64,000 nt of DNA from Paraphaeosphaeria minitans. Taxonomy: Eukaryota > Ascomycota > Dothideomycetes > Pleosporales > Didymosphaeriaceae. The DNA lies in contig WJXW01000004.1 in NCBI GenBank assembly GCA_015832175.1, forward strand, positions 1,488,001 through 1,552,000. The letters run 5' to 3'. The notes under the pieces were generated by a model. That model saw only the letters and a program-made list of their open reading frames with translations. It did no database searches and was not told the DNA's origin. Each line of letters begins with the position of its first letter. Position 1 is the first letter of the stretch. The translations under genes were made by a program, and so were the position numbers. Positions 11,944 to 21,402 of the stretch are shown here, one piece after another.

Positions 11944-13047
11944 ATGGAGATCAAGAACATCATCATTCTGGGAGTACGTCGGTCAAGAGCATCGAATACA
12001 GGGTAAATCAACACTATATTAACGCGCCAGGCCCGTGGAAATGTCGGTACCGCTCTCATCGACGAGCTCCTCAAGGTCCCGGACCAGTTTACGATAACCG
12101 CTGTCTCGCGCACACCATCAACCTACGCGGCACCCGCTGCATCCAACGTCACCGTCAAAGCCGTCGACTACGCCTCCCTCCAGTCCCTGACGGATGGGTT
12201 TGCCGGCCAGGACGCGGTCGTGAACTGCATTACCGGCGGGGCCACGAAGTACGAGCCCTCGGTGCGCATCATCGATGCGGCTGTTGCGGCAGGCGTGAAG
12301 ATCTTCTTCGCGAACGAGTTCGTGGGGAACGTAGAGAGCGAGCAGTTCAAGCGGCTGCCTGAGGCGGCTGCTGGAGCCAAGGTCAGGGTGCGGGAGTATC
12401 TCGCGCGCCTTGCGGCGGAGGAAAAGATGGCGTGGACGGCGCTCAACGGTGGGCCGTTCTTCGATATGTGTATGCGCCCCCTGTTCACGGAACATTACTT
12501 GCTGTATGAAAGACGTTGCTGATTGCGCAACACAGGGCTCATGAAAGGCCCAGCAGGCTTCGACGTCAAGAATAAACAGGCACGCATCTACGGGGATGGC
12601 AACAACCCGCTCTACTGGACGCCCCTCCCCACCATTGCTGTGGCCGCTGCCAATATCCTGCGTAACCCGTCCCCCGCGCTCAACCGCGGCATATTTATCT
12701 GCCCTTTTGCGCCCGGGTCTCTGAACCAGAACACCCTCCTCGCCGCCCTGGAGACCACCCTCGAAGCAAAGTTCACTGTTACGCACGTCGACGTTCGGGC
12801 GATCAATCGCGCTGCTAAGGCAGCGCTGGCAAGGGGGGACGAGAAAAAGGCGATGAGGGGGTTCGCGATGAGCAATCAGTTTTATGTAGGGGATTGTGGG
12901 AACAATTTTGAGGGGATGACGGAGAATGAGATGTGTGGGGTGGAGGAGGTTAGTGTGCAGGAGGCCGTTAGGGAAGCGGTTGGGAGGTATGGTGTTGATG
13001 GGGGTGTGGTGGAGAGTATGTTTCGGGTTGAGGCTGAGGAGATCTAG
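11944..13047 (+). CDS. NmrA-like / isoflavone-reductase-like NAD(P)-binding oxidoreductase
   Basis: Three exons: 11944-11973, 12031-12469 and 12536-13047, giving 326 aa. Both introns (57 and 66 bp) have GTRNG donors and CAG acceptors. Exon 1 encodes the first beta strand. The Rossmann glycine motif GARGNVG (residues 10-16) is split by intron 1. The second junction restores PFFDMWLMKGPAGFD, a recognisable segment of this atypical short-chain dehydrogenase group. A TGGATKYEPS-like loop and a FFANEFVGN segment also match. The catalytic Tyr-Lys pair of classical SDRs is not obvious, as usual in NmrA/phenylcoumaran-reductase-type proteins. It could be a reductase or a redox-sensing regulator; the substrate cannot be told from sequence. 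Confidence 0.85.
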
Positions 13048-14246
13048 GGGGGCTGCTGGTAATACACACGCTCTGAGCCGCGACTGTTGATTGTATAGTA
13101 TACTTTGGCATGGGAATTCTGTGTCTATACTTAGTATGCTTCTCTTTCGATCACTCGTACGTGATGCCTGAGCAATTGTAAAGCCTGTCAAGACAGCGCG
13201 TTCATAACCTCTGCTAGCACCGCCTCTTGCAAGCCACACATGGCATCGTGTTATTTTTTGAGATTCTCCTTCACTGTCTGAACCCAATTTTCATTCTTAC
13301 GTTAATGCAAAACCTTCAGAGCCCACCTCCGCAGAATTCATCCGCTCTTAGCACGGTCACCATTACCAGCGTATGGTATCAGTGCGATGTGCAGTCTACT
13401 AACGTCGATGTCGTCGATGGGCCTTTCGCTGACTACCAGGGAGACAGTGTAATCTGGGTAATCTGTACAGCGTAAATTCGTTCTCTGTGTCTGGAAGAAG
13501 CATTCATGCCAGCAGCCACAATCTTTCTTTGGTAAACTTTTTCGATATAACCCCTCATAGATAACATGTATGTGTTAGTACAAGGCAAGGGCATCATTTT
13601 CTAGAGCTATCTATGGCATCAAATTATGATTTCAACGACGTCGCGAGACCAGTGCCAGACCTTGTGCTTTTCTTCGACGTGACGAGGCAGAATGCTAGAG
13701 CAAGGTGCTGAGAGCGAGCACGAGACGCCAACGATAGTGAGGGGAAACTCCGAAAACGGTTTGCTCAATTCGAAGTTGGGACAGCAGAAGGGTATATTGA
13801 TCAGCGTAGGTCAATCATCTGTTGTACGCACTGAACGAGACTAGTGGACTTGGGTTGATGCAAACGGCACGAAAGAAGAGACAGCGGAGGTGGTGCAGAT
13901 CGCACTGCAGGGGAGTCCGACATGGAAGAATGTGGTCGTTGAGAGGTTACCAGAGGGGAGGAATCATAGCCCTCCGCTTGTGCGACCAGAAGAGCCCAAA
14001 TTACCAGCAAACCACGGCCAATCCTACTACACAAGGGCAGCAAACAAAAATGAAAAGACCTACACACACGTAGCTCAAAGTCTTTGATGTAACCAGGGTG
14101 TAATCGTGCCGTACATGTTGTGCTTAAGCAGGTAGACACCCTCCGCTCAGATGAACGAAGCCTCTACCAGAAGATCTCAATGTCAACAAAAACGCAAAAA
14201 GACAAGCTGCGAATTGAACACAGAATGTAAGACAATCGAAATCGAG
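13048..14246. other. Intergenic, no supported gene
   Basis: About 1.2 kb. Short frames at 13,227-13,475 and 13,890-14,087 show no family resemblance and lack neighbouring splice sites that would extend them. I see no repeat or RNA gene. Confidence 0.5.
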
Positions 14247-14331
14247 TGACTCAGCCGAGGTTTGAACTCGGGACCTTCAGTGGCCTAACAAGATGTTAGA
14301 CTGACGTGATAACCAACTACACCACCGAGCC
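14247..14331 (-). tRNA. tRNA-Val (anticodon AAC) with short intron
   Basis: On the minus strand a complete cloverleaf folds. There is a 7-bp acceptor stem (GGCTCGG with CTGAGTC, two or three G-U pairs), a D arm GTGT/TCAC, an anticodon stem TCAGT/ACTGA, and a T arm CCGAG-TTCAAAC-CTCGG. The discriminator base is A. The anticodon loop begins CT-AAC-A and is interrupted by an insertion of about 11 nt after position 37, the normal place for a eukaryotic nuclear tRNA intron. The AAC anticodon reads valine GUU/GUC after A34 deamination. The internal A and B boxes (the D and T arms) are intact, so it should be transcribed by RNA polymerase III. Confidence 0.88.
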
Positions 14332-15230
14332 TGTGATTGATGACAGCTTATCCAATATCTGGATATATATACAGCTACAAAACAGATGGACAATGTGAGC
14401 AGGTGCTGCGAAGTGAAGCAGTGCATCAGTTTCGGCGGATTGCCTCGAGGTTCGAGAAGAAAAGTGCTTGTGAGGGGGGAAAATCTTGGTGGGGTAAACC
14501 GAAATTATCCCTATTGGTGGTGCGAGCAGCCAGAGTTGCGGCTACCTAGCGATCATGTCGGGCCTTCGGACCACCGTCCGACCACGAGAACGATGACATC
14601 TGAGCCACCACTGCCCCAACGAGCATCTTCAGATCAAAGCATTATTTACTTTACTAAGAAAAAAGAGTGTAATGGTCACCTTGATAAGTTATCTTGGGCA
14701 AAAAGACGGATGACCAGATGAGGGCGCATCCGATCGCAATCCTGATCCCGCGGAGCTTCCTGGCAGGTAGGTATGGTAGCTCTGTGAAATGCTTACCTAG
14801 CCTTGCTTCGATTCTGAAAAATTACGGTACGACCAAGGCGTGGCCAGTGTTGCTAAATTGATACAGATGCGCTACCTAGGTGCCTACCGTAGGTACCCTG
14901 GCTGCGTCCGCAGTCCGCAATTCCTCTAGCGTACAATTATTGTTCGCATTCGCAGTTCACAACCTGTGGTCCCGAATATGGTTCTTGCGTTACTCATGAT
15001 ATTTATTGGAGAGGAGCTGTAGAATCCAAGCTTTGCAAAGACGAGGGATGAGCAATGCCAAAGTTATCGAAGAATCACCACGCATTGAATTCTGTCACTA
15101 GTATAAGAAATCCCGTTCTAGTCTCGTCGAAAAGCAATGTGAATAATCAAGCTACCTAAAGGCTATATCTTAGCTGGTGCGGCTGAAGCAGACCAAACGT
15201 CTATATGCAGACTCCGTGCTGCATACTTAC
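14332..15230. other. Intergenic, no supported gene
   Basis: About 0.9 kb. A palindrome-rich stretch with repeated CTACC/GGTAG words occurs near 14,870-14,900. Nothing codes convincingly here. Confidence 0.45.
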
Positions 15231-15248
15231 TTGCACAAAGTCTTTAGC

Positions 15249-15885
15249 GCCATGGCGTGTGGTATACTCAGGGTCTTTCGAACTATGCAAGAAGTCCAGA
15301 ACCTTCCTCTCGTCGTGGATATGGATCCCGGCTATGGCAACGCAGTAAACGTCGTATATGCCATCCCCAAGCTTGCGGATGCATGCACGGCCGCGGTCGT
15401 AATCGAAGATGGAATATTTTCTAAGAACAGTAGTTTGCGCAGTGGAGGAAGGCATCCACTTGTTTCGGTAGAATGTTTCCAGGGGAAGATTGCGTCTGCG
15501 AAAGATATATCGTATATGCTTGTCTTCGCGCGGACGAAGGCGCTGATTGCAGGCATGGGCGTGGAGACGGTGCGGCGCGGAGTTGCGTATGCCGAGGCAG
15601 GTGCTGATGCAGAACTCGTACACTTCAAGGAAAAGACTCCGGACGAGGTTGTGAAATTTTGTGGGGAGTGGGTATCCCGCAGCTATCGTTTGGGGAGGTT
15701 GGGGAGATGGGAAATGCGGGATCGGTCATTTGTGGGAATCATGCTGTGAGGGCCACGGTCGAGGGGACGCGGAGGAAATACAGAAAGATTTTGGAGGAAG
15801 GCGGGAACATCGCGAGTTTGAAGATGTTGTTGAGTCACAGGGTGACAATGAGATGCGTGAGATTGAGAGAAAGTACCTCCGTTGA
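15249..15885 (+). pseudogene. Phosphoenolpyruvate mutase / isocitrate-lyase superfamily relic
   Basis: Family resemblance starts near 15,282 and passes through three frames. Frame 1 carries VVDMDPGYGNAVNVVYAIP, the Mg-binding aspartate segment, then a VVIEDGIFSKNSS stretch (the ED...KNS active-site loop) and ALIAGMGVETVRRGVAYAEA. A second frame resumes near 15,659 with PQLSFGEV and VICGNHAVRATVEGTRR. A third ends with EMREIERKYLR and a stop at 15,883-15,885. The N-terminal barrel strands are missing and about ten residues are lost at the first frame change, so no single product can be made. PEP mutases make or break the carbon-phosphorus bond of phosphonopyruvate; relatives include oxaloacetate and 2-methylisocitrate lyases. 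Whether the intact ancestor served phosphonate metabolism is unknown. Confidence 0.8.
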
Positions 15886-15895
15886 AAAGCGACAC

Positions 15896-16555
15896 TTAGG
15901 CGTCGAAAAGCCACGAATTCAGTGTTACTAAAGCGGCTTGATTGTCGAGTTCTTGCGCGACTGACATCAGACGTGTCTTCAAACGAGCAGCTTGAGGCAT
16001 CTTGGAGTCCGTAACATTCACCTTAGGACGCACCACCTGATACTTCTGCAGCGTCGACCGCAAAGCCTCACTAAACTCAGGCAGGCGAACTTGCGCCAAC
16101 GCTACATGCCACAAAGCAGCGGCACCAAGCAGCGGCTCCCGCTGGGCAAGATCATCAACGTCGAGCACAGATAGCGCGACGAGCATGCGTCGAGCGTACT
16201 TATCCACCTTTGCCTTGTCTGCTGTCTCGTAGATGATGTGCTTATACGAGCCGCGGGAAACCTCGATTGGAATACTGGCTCTAAGACTGCCGCCATAGAA
16301 CCCCTTTATGTTGAGAGGTAATATAATCTTACTTCTAGGCTCCATCGCCGCGACCCATTGATCAACAATACCTGCAGGAACCTGCTCTTCACCACCACCG
16401 AAGTGGTCGTTGGCGACAATCTCGCGTAGGAGGCCTTTGTGGGTTTGGTAGATTTCATGTGGACCTAATTCCTTCTCATGCGGTGCCTGGGCATACTGTC
16501 GATTCGCGTCGGATGATCCGCTCATCCTATCTGTAGACGGTGCTGATGCTACCAT
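15896..16555 (-). CDS. Uncharacterised protein, 219 aa
   Basis: A single-exon frame starting at the ATG at 16555 and ending 10 bp from the end of the PEP-mutase relic. I do not recognise the family. The first 25 residues are polar. A central segment GFYGGSLRASIPIEVSRG looks like paired beta strands, and the C-terminal half is helical and amphipathic (VDKYARRMLVALSVLDVDD, LLGAAALWHVALAQVR). There is no signal peptide and no membrane helix. Codon use is similar to the neighbouring genes and the frame is uninterrupted, so I take it as a real gene of unknown function. Confidence 0.65.
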   Translation of the reverse strand: MVASAPSTDRMSGSSDANRQYAQAPHEKELGPHEIYQTHKGLLREIVANDHFGGGEEQVPAGIVDQWVAAMEPRSKIILPLNIKGFYGGSLRASIPIEVSRGSYKHIIYETADKAKVDKYARRMLVALSVLDVDDLAQREPLLGAAALWHVALAQVRLPEFSEALRSTLQKYQVVRPKVNVTDSKMPQAARLKTRLMSVAQELDNQAALVTLNSWLFDA

Positions 16556-17585
16556 TTTTGCCTGAGATTACGATTACTTGGTTTCGGCGTTGTCTTCAGC
16601 TAATATGAGAGGCCTGTGGCTAGGAAGTAGGAGCGAAGTGGTCGAAACGATGTCTCCTAAAGGCTTCAGTAGCCAATGATACGAGGAGAAACCATAGAGA
16701 CGGAACAAGACGGGCCTATGAACTCGAATAAATGAAAGGAGTTTGCCGCGTTACGTAGGATCGGATGCTGGGCGGATTTTCTAAATGAGAAGCGGCTTAC
16801 AAGCAGGCTCGGTAAGCGTCCCAAAAGGTTAACCGAGAGATCTAAAGGTACAAAATTGTGTTGGTGGCGGTGAATGATCATGAGGCCGCTCACCTGCGGA
16901 GAGGTTAGTGTCGCTTATATAAGCAACCTTCTCCAGGCAACCACGACTGTGTTTGGCCCCCACTTGCCCATTACCTCCGCATTCACATTCTAGTTATCCA
17001 CTGTATTCTTCACTCACTTAGTAGAACGCATTGTAGTTTCAAAGGCAATCGTTCTCTGTGAAAATTATGGCTACAGACCTATTTTCACATGCTTTAGTAC
17101 CTGTTTTAATTACCTATGGTATTGAAGGTTCGATTTGCAACAGACTGCAAGTACCATCTAAACGTTGAAAGAAGAGAAAACAATAAGGAATTCGAAGATT
17201 CGCTGATGATGCGGTAGCGTCGAGTAAGAGGCAGGACAGTATCTCTACACTAACTAGCTAAGTCTGCACGTTTTCTGGATGCCTTACCCAAGGTTGTTTT
17301 CTCGTTCAGTCTGATGAGGCCTAAGTCTCATTTTCGAATGGCAACCAATGCGCACACTAGCAGCATAGCCAGTCTACCGGTTACACGAATATCACATTCT
17401 AGATCAGGCGAACCGAGCTGCCCCGGGTGAGACTGGGGGTCAGCTTGTAGGTCTTGAAAAATCTCCAATCGCTGAGATTTGTGAAGAACGCAAGATGCGT
17501 CGTCGTACGTTATTTCGAAGGCACAGCAACATTCTATCAAAATAGTGCGCAAGGGATTTGGGTGAGCGAGTTGACGAGCCTACAG
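16556..17585. other. Intergenic, no supported gene
   Basis: About 1 kb, moderately AT-rich. Only short frames without recognisable content are present. Confidence 0.45.
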
Positions 17586-17592
17586 TATAAAA
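17586..17592 (+). promoter_or_regulatory. TATA box of the secreted-protein gene
   Basis: TATAAAA lies 127 bp upstream of the ATG at 17719 and is followed by a CA- and CT-rich leader (about 17,615-17,718), typical of strongly expressed filamentous-fungal genes. Confidence 0.55.
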
Positions 17593-17718
17593 TCAGATAG
17601 AAGCCCACCTTAAGATGTCCATCAACCAGCAACTACAACCACTTCTGTATACCAACTCCAGTACCTTTCCAAACATATTTCCAACCTCATCCACTCTACA
17701 ACCTAAAAAACCATCAAG

Positions 17719-18146
17719 ATGCAATTCACCTCCATCCTCCTGGCCGCCACCTCCGCCGGCTCCACCCTCGCCATCTGCCCCGGCTTCAATTACGGCATCG
17801 GCAACAAGCAAGATCTAGGAAATGGCATCACCCGCTGGACCGTCTACGACGACAGCTGCAAGGCAGTGGACGGCCTCACGACAACCAAGAACCCCTGCAT
17901 GCAGGGCATCTTCGGCTGCACGCCGACGCCCATCAAATTCAATTCTTACAAGAACACTTTTACTGGCTTGAAGTGAGTTGTAAATGATGGGGATCGCGAA
18001 AACGATGTGTACTGACGAGTGGATAGGTACGCGTGCCGCACGGATTCGCGCTCAGGCAAGTGCGAAAACGATGCTATTTCTGTTTGCGTAAGTTATTGAT
18101 GATGGCTGAGAGGTGACGATGTTCGCTGACGAATTGGAAGTGCTGA
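17719..18146 (+). CDS. Small secreted cysteine-rich protein, effector-like
   Basis: Three exons: 17719-17972, 18027-18087 and 18141-18146, with introns of 54 and 53 bp (GTGAGT...ATAG and GTAAGT...GAAG). The product is 106 aa. Residues 1-18 are a clear signal peptide (MQFTSILLAATSAGSTLA). The mature part has eight cysteines at residues 20, 47, 60, 67, 88, 97, 105 and 106, an even number consistent with four disulphides. The second intron is needed for the eighth; unspliced read-through would end VCVSY with seven. Size, secretion signal and cysteine density are those of apoplastic effector candidates, but I do not recognise a named family and assign no activity. After the TGA only four more sense codons precede another stop. 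Confidence 0.72.
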
Positions 18147-19198
18147 AACGACGGAGATTAGATATTTTTCACGATCAGTAACGCAGCAAAGATTAGGGTT
18201 GGGGGAGCAATCACATTGTAAGTTCCTTATATAAGAATAACGAAATTAGGGCCCTTGTTTTTAAAGTTCTAGTACCAATACTATTGCTTGTGCAATTCGT
18301 CTAACGATTATCATGCAAATTAACCTCAATTAAAATCTGTTCTTACAAGTTCTGTTCTTTGGTGCATACATCTTCGTGCTTAACTGTGATAAATCTTCCC
18401 GTAAGTTTCTTCAACAAAGTCTTTTTCTATGTAGCCGTGATCAGTGTAGCATAGTGCGCCCACGTACAGCAAGTATATTTAAGAATTTTGCCTAAAGATG
18501 CAACAGATCTAGACGCAACATTTTCTGCTTATCCATTAGTTTTGCACTAAAACCTATCGCATTCTGCTCTCCCCATCTTGCTTTAAATTTTCCTTAGCTT
18601 CGTTCTCGGTTGGACCTAGCGTACACATGAACACTACAACTTGTGTCCCCAGGGCCACGCAATAGGAATAATCATCGGTCGAATTGCCCAGCACGCTAAC
18701 GAGAGCGAGGTTAACATCGCCCGCATCAGAATCTTTGGGTAAGATCCGAATATGACATGCCAGATTGCCTTCATCCCAAAATTAGAATTTGATCACTTTT
18801 TATGTACAGCAGCAGGACTTATTTGCGAGCTGAGGTTATTGATGGAGGTTATAATACACAGACTATTCTGCGAAATATAACACCAATTTTTTCTGATCTG
18901 GTGCATTTTGCTTATAATGACTGAGAGACTCGGTTAGGTGATTGCCGTCCATTACATAACCCTTTCGAGAGCAGCTACCACTCACGTGTTGTTTGTTATC
19001 CAACATCCAAAAGTGTTTTCTAGGATAAGCGACATGCAAGTTTGTACTTCCTCAATTACGACTGTGTGATCCATTCGCGCCGGTGAGGCTGTAGTTCTAA
19101 GATCTAGCTAAGCAGCACAATTAGTATTGTCCGTACCCAAATCTTACCAACAGCCCGTTGATATATTCTACCGTCTTCAACCGTATCGCAATGAAACT
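18147..19198. other. Intergenic with scattered coding-like fragments
   Basis: About 1.05 kb. Two exon-sized stretches look protein-like: 18,162-18,218, ended by a good GTAAGT donor, and 18,652-18,741 (reading GIIIGRIAQHANESEVNIAR, preceded by CCCCAG). They could not be joined into a single frame, so no gene is called. Confidence 0.3.
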
Positions 19199-21402
19199 TT
19201 AGTGGGTTTTTGTCCATTCTCTATACCAATCGAGGCACTCAGCATTCGCGACGCTCGCCGATGTCTTCACGTTCAGACCGCATAAAATCTGCTTCACTGC
19301 ACCTTCAACTCTACTTAATATTAGCCTTGTACCGAACACATAAAGGAAAATAAACTTACTTCTTCCCGTTTGTTGTCACAGGGATCTCCGGACACTCATC
19401 AATGATACTTGGAACATGTCTCGCGCTCAAGGCTTGCTTCACCGCGGCCTTGATATCTCCCGCTAGCTCTTCGGTGAACTTCTTTCCGTCCGCCATCTTC
19501 ACGAACAAGCACACAGTCTCGTCAGAGTCATGTTCTCTTCTCCTTCCAATGCACAGTGCATCTGCGACGTCTTCCACGAAGTGCTCGAGCACAACGTTAT
19601 AGATTTCTGCGGAACCGAAACGGACACCAGACGGTTTCAGTATTCCATCGCTGCGGCCCAGCATCCAGACTCCGCCAGTCTGAGGATTGAACCGCACGAA
19701 ATCGCCATGACTCCAGATGGGGTGACCCTGGTTATTTTTGAACTGGTCGAAGTAGCTCTTCTGGTACTTTTCGTCACCACCAGTGCCCCAGAAGCCAACA
19801 GGTTGGCAAATGAACGATTTGGTGCAGACGAGTTCCCCGGGTTTGCCAGTATTGGTGATGTCTTTGCCGGTATAGTCGTATGCTGATATGGCCATGCCAA
19901 GACCTGCGGCCTGTATTTCGCCTTGATAGACTGGTACGAGAGGATTCGGAGCGCCGAAAAGAGAAACTATATCTGTACCACCTGTGATAGAACCCAGATT
20001 GATAGAGGAAGGGAAGGAACGGTATACATAGTCGAAGGTGGAGGGTGCTAAAGGTGAACCTGTGGAGTAAATGGCTTCAAGTGTGCTGAGAGATAGACCG
20101 GCAGCTTTGGGATCCAAGGCTTTCTGTTCGAGGATGGAGAGATATTTTGCGCTCGTACCGAAATGGGTTATGCCCACATAATCGATAAGACGATGCATGG
20201 CGAAGTCGTCTGGGACAGATGTCTCAGGGTTCTTCATGTCGACATAGCGGAATGGTGATCCATCGTACAGGACGAGGGTTGCGCCTGACGCTAGACCTGA
20301 AACAAGCCAGTGCCACATCATCCATGTACAGGTTGTGAAATAGAATACTCGCGATTCGGGTGTTATCGAGCAGTGAAGGATGTGCTCTTTCTTGTGTTGC
20401 AGTAATGTACCAATAGCGCCGTGGACGATGCACTTTGGCGCCCCCGTAGTTCCCGATGAGTAAAGAATGTACACCGGATGGTCGGGGGAAAGATACTTGA
20501 AGGTAAGCTCTTCGTGTGCCCGCAGGGATGTGAATGTCTTGTAATCGTAGGCCTTCGAAACACCGACATTGAGAGTGTCTGCGGAGAATTCTACACTCGG
20601 TACAGTCGGGAATATGACGGTGGCTTTGAGAGACGGGAGCTCTGACGCTATCTCGCTCACTTTGGGCAGTACTGGATGACTCCGGCCGTTGTAGAACGCG
20701 GCGTTGTCTGCAAAAAAAATCGTGGGTTCTATTTGTCGCAGCCGCTCCAGAACGGCATGGACACCGGTATCTGGACTCACGGCAGTCCATATGCCTCCCA
20801 GCGAGGTGGTTGCGAGCATCGCGACCAACGCATTTGTGTGATTTGCAACATATCCTGCCACTCTGTCGCCCTCTTTGAGAGCTATCTCCAGCAGTCCCGA
20901 TTGGCAGTGCTTCACACGTCTCCGAAGCTCGTCCCATGACACAGTCTCTCGTGATGTCTCGGTCGCGGCGATGATCGCAGGACTGTCGGGGTCGGGCTCC
21001 GAACCAGGGAAGAGTAGATTCTCCGCGAAGTTGAGGGCCGCGCCTTCGAAGAATGCAGGTCGTGGGAACATCGGCGCGTGTGGATCCACCACCTAAGTAT
21101 GTTAGTCGCTGTGTCCCTTTCCTCATTTTAACACTAACCCTCGAGGCTTCAAGCCTTGCTCTGACACCGACGAAGTGCCAGATTCGACCCCAGAACTTAT
21201 CGATGTGATCGATACTCCATTTGTGCAGGTCATCGTAATTTGACAACTGCAGGCCATATTTCTTGTTTACGCTGTCCAGAAATGCGAACATTGGTGTGGA
21301 CCGCGGGGACGAATGCCGCCATAGCAGCTTCCCACCTTTGTGGTGGCCACTAGACAGATCCGTGCCATTCGTGCCATTTGCCTGATTGCCGTTCGTTGTC
21401 AT
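19199..21402 (-). CDS. Acetoacetyl-CoA synthetase (acetoacetate-CoA ligase)
   Basis: Three exons on the minus strand: 21402-21139, 21092-19360 and 19310-19199, giving 702 aa. Introns are 46 bp (GTTAGT...TTAG) and 49 bp (GTAAGT...GTAG). The ANL-superfamily phosphate-binding loop YSSGTTGAPK is at residues 299-308. CTWMMWHWLVSGLASGATLV and SITGGTDIVSLF are characteristic of acetoacetate-CoA ligase. The catalytic-lysine motif TTNGKK lies at about residues 661-666, exactly at the last intron. Without the third exon the protein would stop right after this lysine; the exon restores a C-terminal helix (VEGAVKQIL, then ECLDWYREWTK). The enzyme activates acetoacetate to acetoacetyl-CoA in the cytosol, feeding sterol or lipid synthesis or ketone-body and leucine catabolism. 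Start chosen at MTTNG; an in-frame upstream ATG exists near 21531. Confidence 0.92.

Noticed and set aside
12118..13287. 389-codon frame on the minus strand
   Set aside because: It is antisense to the three-exon NmrA-like gene, whose Rossmann motif and splice sites are clear.
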